From positions 1,666,767 to 1,730,766 of the forward strand of contig NC_089823.1 of assembly GCF_035046505.1 (NCBI RefSeq): 64,000 nt of DNA, given 5' to 3'. Source of the stretch: Tiliqua scincoides (taxonomy: Eukaryota; Chordata; Lepidosauria; Squamata; Scincidae). Both the position numbers and the translations under genes were made by a program. Each line of letters opens with the position of its first letter. Positions within the stretch are counted from its first letter, which is position 1. Below, piece by piece: positions 1-43,299 of this stretch. The notes beneath the pieces were generated by a model that was not told where the DNA came from, ran no database searches, and saw only the letters and a list, made by a program, of their open reading frames with translations.

Positions 1-130
1 TGCCCAATTAAAGCAGCACATCACTAGTTTGATCTAAACAGATTTCTAATCTAGTTTCTGCAGAAATCCCCAAGACTGCTTTTAAAAAAAACAATAATGC
101 AAACAAATTCAATACTTTAAAATCCAACAA

Positions 131-262
131 TATATAAGAACGTAAGAACAGCCCCACTCCGCACATTGGGTCGACACTTTCATCGACTTGTCCACCACCA
201 CTCCAAGATCTCTCTCCTAATCTGTCACAGACAGCTCAGAAGCCTTCATCCTATATCTGAAG
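131..262 (-). repeat. CR1 LINE 3' fragment, internally deleted
   Basis: The stretch opens with the CR1 3' terminal words (AAGAACAGCCCCACT) and then jumps directly into a segment that in the longer copies at 17600-17700 and 22260-22360 lies about 700 bp further in, so the copy has an internal deletion. The orientation is minus, judged from the terminal words at the left end. Confidence 0.75.
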
Positions 263-1380
263 TTTTGTTTTTTGAATATACAAACCATACATCAAGGAAA
301 TCAGCAGCAACCAAAGAATAAAACCAGCAGATTCAGAAAAAAGCAAGCAAGAACAGACGGTTTTTAGTTGGTGGAGAAAGGCTCACAGCAACAGTCCTAA
401 TCGGACCTGTTGGGGAAGGTGTTCAAAGACAGCCTTCCATTTGCTCTTGCTCCCAAGCAGTTCCTACCCATTCCCTCCCATGTCCTTACCAATGTCAATG
501 TAGCCAATGTGACTTGCTTGTTCCAGCTGGAGTTCGACTTTCAGCTGTCGACTTCGATCCCGGGGGCAGCTGAGCCATGGGCAAAGACCTTCTTCAAGTA
601 GCAAGTTCTCTACTGGATACTTAGGATCCTATACCAGAAAAAAGGGGAAATTGAGGACCATTGTGATGAATGTACTGTTTCCCCCCCCCCTTTTGCCCAC
701 TCTCTCTTATTTCTGGGCACTTGTAGCTTCCCAGAAGTTCTTGCACAGCTACAGCAGCCAAAACAGCTACTGGCAAGCAGCCTTTGTGCTTTGTTTGACC
801 ATTCCAGCCACATGCTTGATGTGGATTGGGGCTCTTCTTCTTGTCTGGAATAGTTACCCTCTCCCTCTAGGATTGGGAGGCTCCTGCCATTGGGCAGTCA
901 AACGGCTATCTAGGTTAAGGGATGGTCAGGTGAGTTCCACTTCTCCAATCAGGTGACTTGATGACATCAATGCAAATTTATTTAGGTTGAAGCATCAGGA
1001 AGCTCTTTGTTTTTCTGCCATGGGGGAGCCTAATGCTGGCACTCAGAACTACTGGAGAGTAAGCACTGGGACTGAAAAGTCTTGGACAAGTGCAAGTTGC
1101 AAGTGCTGGGGACCACCTATAGCTAAAGGTGACCAGGGAATTAATCTATTTGTTCACTATTTCGACTCCTGCTTATTTCATCTATTTAAGATACTGTTGG
1201 GGTTTGGGGGCTGTGTTTTTTTGAGTAGCATCCCATCACCATCTGCTGGGTGTTACTGGTTGCTGTATCTAGTTGAACAGTCTGTGCTTTCCAGCCGAGT
1301 TGAACACTTTTCATCAGTCTGCTTGTACTTTTACTCCTCACCTTTCTTTCCTCATTTTCTTTTCATTTTCTTTCATTTTT

Positions 1381-1537
1381 AGAAATAGAAATGGGCTATG
1401 TCAGTTACAAGGGAGGGCACCAGGATGCAGGTCATGTCTTGTGTGCTCCCTGGGGCATTTGGTGGGCCGCTGTGAGATACAGGAAGCTGGACTAGATGGG
1501 CCTATGGCCTGATCCAGTGGGGCTGTTCTTATGTTCT
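1381..1537 (+). repeat. CR1 LINE 3' end
   Basis: About 155 bp matching the terminal part of the CR1 copies at 22900-23075 and 29725-29885. It includes the shared words GGGAGGGCACCAGGATGCAG and GATACAGGAAGCTGGACTAG and the end GGGGCTGTTCTTATGTTCTT. Only the 3' tail is present, as is usual for 5'-truncated LINE copies. Confidence 0.85.
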
Positions 1538-3882
1538 TTAATTTCTCTACTTTTATATGATTAATACACTAAGTACATTTTGTCTTTATTCCTGCTTAGA
1601 TTATGTTCACAAGCAATTCCATGGGCTGTCCCATCTCTTCGCCCTGCAGGCGGCATTGTGGGTTTGCTTTTTAATAAGAACCCCTGGGGTTCAGTGCTGT
1701 TCTGGGGAGTTTTCCCTTCCTCTGCCTGGTTTCTGTAGCCTGGGATGGTGGCAGCAGATAAAAATTACCAAGGTACTCCCCATACAGCTGCTGGTCCAGT
1801 GAAAAGAAAGTGGGGAGCAGGAAAGGGTCATGCACGCACTAACTACTAGGCACTACTTGCTTTGGTCAGTCTACCTTCTCACAGGACTGTTTCCCCAACA
1901 AACATGATCCATAACTTTTATGTATAATAATTTTTGCACTGCCCTTGCAAGTTTTTCAAGCTTTAAATTCTTTTTCATATGTATTCTCTGTATCCATCAG
2001 ACTGTGGCATAGCTCACAACTGCACTGAGCTGACATCAGATTGTTATTGCTGACCTTAAATTTTTAATCTTTATGTCTTTAGAAATAAACCTGGTAACAT
2101 CTGAGAAGCAAACACTGGCGTAATTCAGGTGGGCAACATTCTCAATGTATGAACACCACATTCCTTCATACATGCAAAATTACAATTTGAAAGAAAAAAG
2201 GAATCTGTTCTGCCAGGCTAGTGACTTGCCAAATTAACCGGTATTTCTATTTTCAATCAGAAATTATTAAAGTATTATAATAAATGTACTAACATAGTGA
2301 ATATTTCCAGCTCAACTTACTTCAAAACAGAAAACAGCATGTTGTGTTTTTACAATAAAATAATGAAAAGGACGCTGATGTTACCTGTGATGTGAAGGAC
2401 ACAATGTGTTTTATCTTAACAGGAGCCATTTTTAAGCCTTCAGTGGATCCCCTTCATTTGGTCCCATTTATGGGTTCCATCTGGTATTGGAGAAAGATAT
2501 TGCACTTATTTCTCCACCAGTGCCCTCAGCAATGCCTTCACCAGGTTGCACACATCTGCACCAAGTCTCTGTACAGCATAAAAGGCAGTAACTGTAAGAG
2601 CAGAAAAGACTACCTTCTATAATTTGAACACGTTTCTGCTTATAGAGACAAAAAATCTAAAAATCTATAACTTTGGTTATAAACACCCCAACCTGCACCA
2701 CATCTACTCAAGAGTAAATTCAACGGATTTTAGTGGGAGTTCCTTCCAAGAAAGTCCTGGCACAATCTTACACTTCTGAAACAGTCTGAGCACAAATCAG
2801 CTATGCCAGTACAATGATAATGCCAACATTGCAGTTCCATTTCCAAAGATGTATGCAGCATGGATACCGGTGCAATGCGGACATACCCGTAACACTGGTG
2901 CAGCTACCACTAGCATAAAACCCCAAATGATGTGGAAACATAGGTGAGATGAGGGGAAGCTGATGTATGCCAAATCCTAAACCTCTTCCAGCTGATTCAC
3001 ATGGCCCAAATGTCAACAAAACACCATGCCAATATCAGAGCTGGCATTGGAATAAAAAACTAACTGGAAACAATGAGGAAGGGGAAAACACATGAAAAGT
3101 TCAACTCCCACCCCCCATCCCACCCACTTTCCTATGGAGGGGTGTCAGACTACACCTGATAACCAGTCACAGCACAACCATACCAGTACTTAAGCACCTG
3201 CCAGGAAGACTGCAACTCAAACAACAAAACACATGTCATGGTGCTAAACTTCTCTGGCTTTATGTTGTGTACACTTAGAGCACGCACACAGGAACTGTGA
3301 TGATAGGATCTATGAAAAAAGAGCACTTTACACAACCTATTGCCACCCCTCACAACATGTGTGCAAGATGGTTTGTTAACACTGGTTTTCTCAGAATTCT
3401 TATTGTAGGGATACTTTCCCAGGAGAATGCCACACACAAACACCCAGGTGGTGCCTTTACTCCACCACCCCAGATGGGGGGAAGCAAGGACAACACACCC
3501 CACAGAAATAAGCAGGAATCCCTTGCCCCCACACTGATGTTGCATATCTACCTCTTGTCTCCCCCCCTCTCCCCCCACGTTGACTACCATCAAACGAGCC
3601 CTTGCTATAAACTGTGCCTGGCCACCCCTGCCTTCTCCAACAGCTGAGGGCAGCGAATGCTGCTCTCTCTTGGTGGCTACAAGGCACTCCAACCATTGGC
3701 ACTACTGGCCAAAGGCTCCTCTGCTTTGTTTTTCCAGCAGCAATGCGTGACCATGTGAGGTAAGACTGTTGTTCCTTAGGAGTTCAGTCTAAAACACCAG
3801 CAGGTGAGGAAAAGGTGATGCTCCACTTCCAGGCAGGGTCCTGCAGTTTGTGACACAAACACCATGTGATGTACACATCCCG

Positions 3883-4110
3883 CAGGGATGTGCAGTGGGT
3901 GGGGAGGCAGGTGAGGCAGAGTTGAGAAGCAGTGCTTGAAAAGCACTTGAAAAGCAGTGCTTTTCGAAGGACTGGTGGGGAGGCTCTGCCTCACCTCACA
4001 CAGCAGCAGTGCTTTTTGAAAGACTCCTGTGGGGAGGCTCTGCCTCACCTGCCTCCCCACCCACTGCAGTGGTGCCTTTCCAAGGACTTGGGGGGAGGCT
4101 CTGCCTCCCC
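3883..4110. repeat. Foldback (MITE-like) element with 31-bp perfect arms
   Basis: Positions 3891-3921 are the exact reverse complement of 4038-4068 (31 of 31). The interior carries three versions of a GGGGAGGCTCTGCCTCACC unit and two of AAGCAGTGCTT. The left end CAGGGATGTGCAGTGG reappears in reverse complement at the right end of a second copy near 40121-40234. A short non-autonomous DNA transposon, possibly hAT type from its CAGGG terminus, is the likeliest reading. A target-site duplication was not identified. Confidence 0.6.
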
Positions 4111-4524
4111 CTCTGCAGCCCCTGGCACCCCCGTGGGAGTCCCCTGGTGGCTGCTGCTCCGGAGCTCCTGCTGCGTTCACAGTGCTCCTTCCACTCCACA
4201 GGCGCTGCCCAGCAGGGAGGAGGACGCGGGCGCTCCCTGTGGCTGGGCTGGTCCCAGCGAGGGCTGCCAGGCTTGAGGAGCCCTGTGCAGGCGGGCGGAC
4301 CAACCTGTGCAGCCAGGACCGGCCGGCCCTGAGACTTGGCTGCCGGCCAGAGAGCCTGCCCACCCGCGGAGCGCTTCTCACCTCCGCGGCCTGAAGCACC
4401 CGACTCAGGAGACACCTTGGCCGGCGGGCGCTCCCGCCAAAACAGGCGCGACCCTTGACCCCGGCGCTGATAGGCGGCCTGCCTTCCCTGTGACACAAGC
4501 CGATCTATCGCGCGCCTCCTGAGT

Positions 4525-4567
4525 GTACGTCATCGCCTCTCGACGTTCGCGCAGAGTCAACGTCATC
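4525..4567. promoter_or_regulatory. Paired CRE/ATF-like sites
   Basis: The word ACGTCATCG occurs twice about 33 bp apart (near 4527 and 4559). On the other strand both read CGATGACGT, which contains the ATF/CREB core TGACG. They sit about 60-90 bp upstream of the ZNF143-type motif. Function is inferred from motif match and position only. Confidence 0.4.
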
Positions 4568-4586
4568 GGTACGTTCCCTTGCTCAG

Positions 4587-4591
4587 CCAAT
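4587..4591. promoter_or_regulatory. CCAAT box (NF-Y type)
   Basis: CCAAT lies about 355 bp upstream of the RNF121 start codon and about 25 bp upstream of the ZNF143-like motif. An inverted copy (ATTGG) lies at 4890-4894, about 50 bp before the start codon. Both are short motifs and are supported mainly by their position in a CpG-island promoter. Confidence 0.4.
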
Positions 4592-4613
4592 CCCTGACCG
4601 AAGGCGCTCTGCT

Positions 4614-4636
4614 GTGCATGCCGGGCGTTGTAGTTC
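4614..4636 (-). promoter_or_regulatory. ZNF143/THAP11-type promoter motif
   Basis: On the minus strand the sequence reads ACTACAACGCCCGGCATGC, close to the known bipartite ZNF143 (Staf) binding motif ACTACA-N3-CCCRGCATGC typical of TATA-less CpG-island promoters. It lies about 310 bp upstream of the RNF121 start codon, a plausible core-promoter distance. Confidence 0.6.
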
Positions 4637-4944
4637 TTTCCTCACGTCGCGCTCGAGGTGGCAGAGGGAGGGAGTTAGGGAGCGTCTGTCACTTCTCCGG
4701 CCGTGCGGGAAGCGGAGAGCCCAGTGGGCGCTGAGGTCAGGAGACGAAGGCGCGCCCGCTCCGAGGCCCTTTCCGCCGACGCCGCGCCCGGCACTTGAGC
4801 GACGGCCCCTCGCCCTCCCTGACAGGAGCCTCCGCGCGCTCCGACTGGCCCGTGGACCGGGGGCGGAGCCCGGGCCGGCCTGGCCGCCCATTGGCCGCGT
4901 CGGCGGAAGCGAGGTGGCCACCTGGCCGCCGTGCGGAGCGCAAG

Positions 4945-35313
<30,369 letters not shown>

Positions 35314-37612
35314 GAGCCCTCCGCTTCCTCCCACCTCTGCCAGCGCGTGCCTGGGAGCTGTGCACATGGAGGTGTTGCAGCAGAGGACCTCATCGAGACC
35401 CAAAGGAGATGCATCTGTAATCGCTTACCACTCAGGATCGTGGCCTCTCGCCCAACGCTCTTCTGGCAGCTGCAGTGGAAGGAACTTTGCACAAGGGAGA
35501 ATGCAACCGAGGCCGGCTTGTTCCGTCTGTGGGTTGGGTGGGAGGGAGGGAGGAGAGTCCTTTTTTTAACCAAACAAAGCAACTATTTTAATGAGCGTAT
35601 TTAAAATCTTTCTATTGCTGAGATAAAAGGAGATGGATGTTCTGTGGTCCCTCTTCCCTCCGCTGCCGTTTGGAACACTCTGCTTCATTAACTGGCTTCT
35701 GTTGAACAAGGAAACGAGCCCAGGGGTGTGTGTGTGTGTGTGTGCAACAGCCCCATGGGCCAGTGCAGCAGGAGGCCTTCCTCCTGGTTACCTGGCTGTA
35801 TCCCCCCTTGTGGGGAGGGTACTCTCCTGGCTCTGCAACCCTCTGGGTCCCTCACTAGCCAGCCAGGTGCCTCCAAGGAGTGAGAGCGCAGTCTGGCCAG
35901 CCACCCCAGGCCAACCTCCTGCCCCCAGGCCAGGTGGGTACCAAAGAAGTTCAGAGGTGATAGCAGGTGAGGTGCTTGGACCGAGTGCTCTCTGGAGAAG
36001 AAGAGACCCTCTTTGAGGAGTCCAGGTGCTCCCAAGAGAGAGTGACCATTTGGGCTGGCTTGACCCAACATCCTGTGCTGGCCTTGTCCTCCATGGGCAT
36101 CAGCCAGACGTGGGTCCCGTCCTCCGCTCGGGCTTTGAACCTGGCCCCAGAAAGGAATCCTCTGCTTCTTGCACTTTCCTCTTGTGACTTTCCTGCACCT
36201 GTTCTGAACTGCGTAGTACTTTTCTCCAAGAGTGGGTGTTGCTGGCCACGCTTGGAGCCCAAGGAGGGCTGCCATCCTTGAAAGTCTGACTTGTTACAAA
36301 GGGCGAGTGGGATTGCCGCCCAGCTCTGCTCAGCCTGGAAGCATAGGGTGCCTCGCAGCAGTCATCCCTGGGTGCCTGCCAGCTCCTCCCAAAGCTACCT
36401 CTGCCCAGTGCCTTGGCTTTCCCTTGACGTCTGAGCACAGCCAGGGAAGTGGGTTCGCATTGCAAGGCATGTTGATTTGGCCTGGAAAAGAGACCCTCTG
36501 CCAAGGGGTTGGCTGCACAACTCCTGCAGCCTGTGCAGAAGGTGCCAGGCTCTCTTGTGAGAGTGCCTGGATCTGGCCCCAGTGAGAGCCAAGCTGCATG
36601 AGGGAGGCTTCCTTTTCCTCCTGCCCCTCTGGCTGATCGCCTTGGAGTGAGCGAATGATGGCAGGACAGTTCCAAAGGAACGCCGGCCAGAGCCTCATTC
36701 GGACGGATCCTCCCAGGACTGGAACCCTTCCTGGCTTGGTCAGCAGCCACCACCTCATAACTAAAATTCCAGACTGCAGGGAGGCCATGACCTCCTGTCA
36801 CTGTTTGCCATTTGGGGGAGGACATCCCAGAAAGTGATGCCGCCATTATATAGGCTTGCATCTCTGAAAGGAAAGCCTGTTGGATGTGTGGGTGGCGCAT
36901 GGGCCTGCTCTCTCCAGCCTGGTTTCCTTCTGCCTCCACATCCCCAAGCCGTCTACCCAGTCGTGGCTGAGGATCGTTCCCTTTCTGACCTTTAATGCGA
37001 AGTGCTGGCCCGTGAGCATCTGCTGTTTTGCACCATTTTGGCCCTGGGAATCCAGCTGTCGGGGTCCAGACTGGTCTGAGCGAGGCCTGGCTCTGAGGAG
37101 CTACTGTGTGCAATGTGCCCATCTGTCTCTGGCGAGAGACAGCCTTTGGGGCTGGTTTCACAAGCAGCTGCGACAGCTTCCTGTCCTGGTGACCTGTGGG
37201 CACTGTTGGCTTTCTGCACTCAGTTTTCCGAGGTACTTTGATCTGTAGGTGACAAGTGGGGGGAGGGAGCTATGAGCCAAGGATCCAGCTCAGTTGCTAG
37301 TGCACGTGTGTGGGGGGCTTCAACATCCACAAGGGCACAATTTGTGCAACCATGGGAGAGTCGTGTGATGAAGCAGCTTTGGAGGGGGTGTCAGCCAGTC
37401 TCTGTGTGCCCCCTGCAATCACTGTTTTGTTCCCCCACCAGCCCACCCAGTGTGTGGAGTTGTGTACACTCAAGTGGTCCGTTTGGCTGTCCACTGAACT
37501 CTTCAGCTAAGAAACAGATGCTGACAACCGGAACTCTTCCATGGACAGAGATGTTGAAAGACATTGTGCGGCTTTTTCTTTTCTAAAAATGTAAAATAAA
37601 TTATGCCATGTT
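35314..37612 (+). other. RNF121: Probable RNF121 3' UTR
   Basis: No further RNF121-like coding sequence follows the stop. The first good polyadenylation hexamer on this strand is AATAAA at 37595-37600, followed by a T/GT-rich stretch, so the transcript may end near 37615. An alternative AATAAA lies near 38745. A (GT)n microsatellite lies at 35724-35744. The UTR extent is inferred, not shown. Confidence 0.45.
35724..35744. repeat. (GT)n microsatellite
   Basis: About ten GT units in the probable RNF121 3' UTR. Confidence 0.9.
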
Positions 37613-40120
37613 GCTTTTCTGTTTCTAGAAGTTCCTGGAAGGCTGGGAACATCTCGTGTGTCTAAGTAGTTTTGAAATGCGTTATCTAGGCAAAGAGAGG
37701 CCATGAAGAAAACTCTTTCAGAACCTCTGTCCAAAGATCACACCCCTGGGCTGCCTGTCAGATGTCAGAGGAAAGGTCGAGGCTTTGGAAGAGCCTTCAG
37801 CGCAGGGCTGTATGTTCAACCCTGCTGGCATCTACACAAATGACTTGCCCTCTTTAGGCACATCTACCCTGGACTGTTTCCTCCATGAGCTCTCTTGCAA
37901 TGAATGCTCTTGTGCTGCTCCTGTCCTGTAGGAAACATCCTGTGCCTGTGGATCAGCTCCTAGGACCGAGCTTGTTTTGGTCTCTCTGTTCCATCAAGAT
38001 GATCCTTTTAAAATACTTTCCTTTGTGCCAAAAAAAATTGGAAGAATGAAGTGGTCTCTGAAGCTGAACAGTTCCATGCATGTTTGGAATCTGTGGCTCT
38101 GTCCAAGTCTGTCCAAGGGGTCTCAGAGCTCACGCAATAGTGGGTGTGTGTGAAATGAGATTTTTTCACAGATGGTGCCCTGTGTTCAGAAATATTTCAG
38201 GGTTCCTGGAGGTGTGTGTTTGTGAAACAATTCTAATTAATATCTGCTTTAATTTGGAGTAAATATTCTGCAGTGTCCAAAAATATTTACATATTGACTC
38301 ATTTTAACTGAGATGGGCAGTGTGTTGAAACCACACAGAAATATTTCTCTAGTGCCCTTACTTATGACATGAGGGAAGGCCCTTTTGGGTGGGGGTTACG
38401 CGGCATCATCAGTGTGCATGGGGCTTGCAGAGTCCCCTCTGCTGAAGGAACTTGCAGTCGTAATTTGTGGTCCTGGGAAAGGTGACAGAAGCAGGAAGGA
38501 AAAGATACTGGTGACCTCCATCTTGGGCGGACCAATGTGTTGGTCCACAGTAGAGTTGGGCCCCCTCGCCAAACATGTCGCCCTCCTGTGAACAGCTGGC
38601 TCCCCATCCCAAGAGTCTCCTTGCAGTGACGACTTAGTGGCCCTTATTCTGTTGGTCATGTAAGGATGGCAACTCCTAGGGAAGTGGTCTTCTCTTCCAG
38701 GGTGTTGCTATTGCAGGTGATTGTGTTGTATCCTCCGTATACAAATAAATGTGTATGCAAATATACTCCAGCCCTCCACTGGCTTAGGAACAGCAGTGAA
38801 GACCCATTTCCTGCCTGGTTTTTTAACTTCCAGTAAGGTTTGTTGATTTGTGGAGAGTTAAGAGGGAGAGGTTTTACAGACAGTGAATGCCAAGAGCTTT
38901 TCAGCAGGTGCAAAGGCGAGTTAAATGAATCTGTTGGAATGTAGTTTCACATAGATGTGCCTTAAGGGCATGTGCTTTTTCTACTCTGCAGGCTGATTTC
39001 AAATTCTCAAGAAAAAAACATTTAACTCGAATTTGCTGTGTCTCACCACCTTCTCTGTCCTTCTCATATGATTTACCTTCCTTTGCATTTCTTGGAAAGA
39101 AATTAAGCAGGATGAATAAGCAGTTTTATGAGTACCTCAGAAAAGTTTGCTGTGCCTCAAATTAAAACTAATAGGAAACGAACACCCACTCTTTTCAAGT
39201 AGTCCAACCCTTGGGTGCTCAGGGCTTGGATGTGCAACAGCAAGAAGGGGAAAAAGAACGAACTGTGGCTCTTACTCTGATTAACCTCAGAGTAAGTTGC
39301 TCCTGTTTTGGTCAGCAATGAGTATGATGCAGAGGGCTGTGTCACCAGTTCAATTACACACCCGAAAGGTCCTGAGAACATTTAGTGAGAAACTCCTTGC
39401 TCCTGGGTAGCACTACGGTTCTCGAGCTTCCTTGGCTGGGAACCAAGAGAACCAAAGAGGTGCACAAATCCTGCTTCAGGTTTTGACTGCAGGCTTCCTG
39501 TTTGGTTTGCTTATGATATTGATCACCTACTTTTCTGCACCAGTGAAATCAAAGCGATTTTTGGCCAGGAGCTAAAACAATGAAAATACCATTAAACACC
39601 CAACAGGCTGGAAGAAGCCAGCAGCCTGGTTTTCACTCTGTTGCCCAGTTTAGAGGAAAGCTTCTGGTAGAAATAATCTCATAACTGGTGCTGCTGAAAT
39701 TTGAAACCGGCCTTCTCAGCACACTTAGTAAGATTGTGCTTTCAAAGGAGGTGAGGTAAATCGGGGAGCGATGCACATTTTCCTGTGCAATGACCTCATC
39801 GTTTTTTCCTCTCTGTAACGTTGTGGTCAGCTCATTTCATGTCTAACAGCCTCCTCTCAAGAACTTGAGGTGGGTCATAAACTAAAAGACAAAAAGCAGG
39901 ATAAAAAAAAGAAATGGGCCGCGGTTGCTACCACAATATAGATGGCCAGCTTGTGAGAGGTGGTCTGCTACCTTGGCAATGAAGCTCATTGCACTAGAAA
40001 ATGTCCCCCAATTACCTTCTGTCTCCAACAGATCGTATTACAAAATAATGTTATGTAAGAACCCTGTGGGGGGGCGTGTCCCCATGCAACATGGCATGAG
40101 CACATACAGGTGTGTTAAAT

Positions 40121-40234
40121 GGTAGGGAGGCAGAGCCTCCCCATCAGAGTGCCTCACACAACAACAGTGCTTTTCGAAGGGCTCTGGTGGGGAGGCTCTG
40201 CCTCACCCGCCTTCCCACCCACTGCACATCCCTG
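40121..40234. repeat. Second copy of the foldback element
   Basis: Ends CCCACTGCACATCCCTG, the reverse complement of the left terminus of the element at 3883. It shares GTGCTTTTCGAAGG and GGGGAGGCTCTGCCTCACC with it. Its left arm is shorter than in that copy. Confidence 0.6.
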
Positions 40235-41394
40235 TTGAATGCGATGAAATGCACGAGGAGTTCGGGTTGCTTCCCTTTGCTGTCTGTGTAGTTCTGTGTT
40301 TAACAATTTGAAATTGTTTCATTATGTTGTCATATTTTACTGTTAGCTGCTTTGGGACTTTTGGTGAAAGGCAGGATACAATTGGAACAATGAATGCATG
40401 TGATGATCTTCTGCACACACAAACTAGTTCACTTCCCATACTGACTTCATGGAAAAGGCACCCTCTGCATCCAGTACTTGGGGGTACACGAGCATTAAGC
40501 CTGGAGGTGCTCTGTGAATGCTGAAGCTAATGGTCATGGCTAGACCTGCTCTCTGTGCGTTCGCTCCAGTCTCTCTTCCCAAGCCAGGCAAGTGCTGCTC
40601 TCGCTGGCTTTGCTGAGGAACAGACATCTTGCGTTAGGGCTTGGCAGCTGTGGAATCCCTCCTGAGAATGGCCCCTCTTGCCTCATTTATTCTGTGTTGC
40701 CTGTGCTTGTTTCATCAGGCAAGGACAATGCAGGGCCAGGCAGCCGCTGCTGGCCTTGCGGCAATTTGGCTCTGCACCTGGAGGCTCCCCACCGGGGCAG
40801 TGAGCGGACTGCCCACAGCCAGAGCTCCTGGGTGCCATCCTGGTGAGCAGAGGGGCTTCCTGTTGACTCCAGTGACTGGCAGCATCAGCAACACACACAC
40901 TGCAGACACAAGAGCTGGGGCTTCTTTGGTGTTCGAGTTCGTTTTTTTATGCATTCTGCTCTTTTACAGCCTGAAATTTCTATTTGTTCTGAAATTCAGA
41001 CAATGTGTCTTTCCTGCCACCACAGAGAATCTACCTGATACTTCTGACCAAATTTCAGAAAAACCAGAGTGAACTATAGCAGTTTATAACTTTTCTCTCT
41101 GTAGAGCAGTCTGTACCAAGTTCACAACCATAAATTTACTCCCCCTTCAAAAAAAACAAAAAAACTTTCCTTGTTTGTCACCCACATAGATTGACAAAGC
41201 ATGTGCCCTTCTGTGGGCCACCAACTTGCAACACAAATCAACTGAGGCCTCTTGAGGTCAAATGCAGCCTGCTGGGAAGTGCCAACAAACAGCGTTCGCC
41301 TACACCCTCGGTCTCCCAGGGAGTAAAGTGAACAGAGGATCAGCCAGTGAAGGTGTGTAGCCCAGTGGCCAGAGTCCAGGGCATGTCTTTAAGC

Positions 41395-41700
41395 CAGTCA
41401 TTCACAAAACAGCCTTGCTGCTGGAGCAGACCAGAGGAGGTCCACCTTGCCCAGCATCCTGCCTCCAGCAGTGGCTAGCCAGGTGCTCAAATGGAAAGTC
41501 CCAAGGAGAGTCCCCCTCCGACAATAGTTTCTCAGAAGCTGGTCTGCAGAGGTAGGCTGCCTCTGAACAGAGGGGGTTCATGTAACCATTGCAGGTTAAG
41601 AGCCATCAGCACAACTCTCTTCCTCTTCCAGGAGGCTGTCCAATCCCTTATCAAAGCTATCAAACCTGGTTGCCAGCACCAGCTCCCTAGGTGTATAGAA
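41395..41700 (-). repeat. Old CR1-type 3' fragment
   Basis: Words such as CAGCCTTGCTGCTGGAGCAG, GCATCCTGCCTCCAGCAGTG, AGGTAGGCTGCCTCTGAACA and CTGTCCAATCCCTTATCAAA follow the order of the CR1 3' region on the minus strand but are well diverged. Confidence 0.6.
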
Positions 41701-42534
41701 AGGGGATTTTTACAGCCTTGCTTGCCAGGCTGTTGTGAATGTTACCACAAGAAGATTTGCAAGCACAAGCGGTAGCATCAAGGAAAAATGGCATGTGTGT
41801 GTGGACACGCAGCAGCCCAGAAAGAACTCTCTGCACCTGTATTGGGAGAATTCCACTGGGGCAGAGTTTTGATCCCAACAGCATTGTGGATTGCTGGTTC
41901 TCACTTTCGGAGCCCTTCCTCAGAAAGTGTCTTTGTCTCCCATTGGCACACCCTCCCCATGGGTTCCTGGGGCCAATTCATGACCCTTGTTCCAAGAGCT
42001 ACAGGCTTCTAAAGCTACAGCTGGTGTTGGAACCTGGCACTCCCACTCAAGGGAGACCTCGCCAGGCTCAGTCTTTGTGAGCCTGTGGAAGACTGAGTGA
42101 GACTCTTATTGTTTCCAGAGGCCTTGGGGTGAGCTGAGGGTTTAAGGAATCCTGCTTTTTGTTTACATCTGCTTTTGAGTGCCACTGTCTTCTCTGTCAT
42201 AGCTGATGGTTTTAAGTAGTTGAGCACTTTAAAGCTTTACATTTTGATTATGTTGTGTGGTGATTTAACTTTGTGGGTATCAGAAAGAAAGAAAGAAAAA
42301 TCTTTTCTCAAGGAAAGTGAATCTGCCTTGTAATGGAGCCCACAGCACGTGTTTACTCCTACAGTCCATTTTCCATTTCCAAATTTCCTGATTGGAAACA
42401 TCATGACAGATGGCCAGACCTGTTTGTTTCACAGGTCCCTGTGAAAACAAATATTACTAAGCATTTCTGCCTCAGGCAAAAAGTTTCATTTTCTGAGGAA
42501 GGACGGAATATAAGTCTGCAAATAAATAATTTCA

Positions 42535-43285
42535 ATTTCAAAATCCTTTATTAGGCATTAACAAGCAAAACAAACAATAATACAAACACGCAAACGTACA
42601 AGGATAAACGGTCTCTCTGTGTAAAAGGTGGGATTGCTAAGGTGAAAGGCAGAATTAAGTCTGCATCTTGTTAAAATATCAAGCAAAAAATTTGCCATTT
42701 GGCACACCAGCAGAGGCAAGAAGTGAACATAAGATTTCAACATCCCGTACCCAGGACAGGCCATCCAGAAACATACATCTGCTATCTTTATAACAAGGGC
42801 AATACAATACAATATGAGCTAAGGATTCGGCAATTCCAAGATTACAGACACAATTAGTAGACAGCTGGAGATGTCAATGAAATCTGGCATCTAGTCCACA
42901 AGATGGAAACACATCACAACGGGCAAGTGTAAAAGCTTGACAGGCCTGAAGATCATTTAACAAATGCAGATATCTGGGACAACAGCCGAGGACCAATGGT
43001 AGCTGCAGCTGAAGGGGGGGAGCAGGTCTTATTGGCAGCTGCATTAATTTCCTGGCTTTCAGTGTTCCATAATCTGCACAAAATTCTCATACTGGTCCTG
43101 TTCAGAGTGTCATTGCCCAAAGTGTCCAGCAGGAGACCAATAGAACAAATTTTAGAGATAAAATGATGAAAACCTGTAGACAGCCAGGAATCAGAGAGTA
43201 AAGCTTGAAGAAGAGGAGCTTGCCCCGCATTGAAGCAAACATTGAACCAGAAGTTAATAAATCTGGCCCAGGCTAAATACTCAAG
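42535..43285 (-). repeat. 3' end of a non-LTR retrotransposon, family not settled
   Basis: On the minus strand, broken frames give FTLARCDVFPSCGLDARFHW and VCNLGIAESLAHIVLYCPCY, a Cys/His pattern seen at the C-terminus of several LINE ORF2 proteins. A sequence containing TAATAAAGGATTTTG follows, like a LINE tail. It lies head to head with the L2 copy to its right. Confidence 0.5.
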
Positions 43286-43299
43286 CCGATGTTGCCCAG

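Larger units (their letters stand above)
1..4500. other. Upstream intergenic region, no recognised gene
   Basis: I see no supported coding gene here. Reading frames are short, overlapping and without recognisable domains or paired splice sites. The region holds CR1 LINE 3' fragments (131-262 and 1381-1536), a small foldback element (3883-4110), and otherwise AT-rich unique-looking DNA at 263-1380, 1537-3880 and 1800-3100. GC content rises from about 4130 as the CpG island begins. Confidence 0.6.

Noticed and set aside
3776-4498. 240-codon minus-strand frame upstream of RNF121
   Set aside because: It runs through the foldback repeat and the CpG island edge; no domain, start context or splice evidence.
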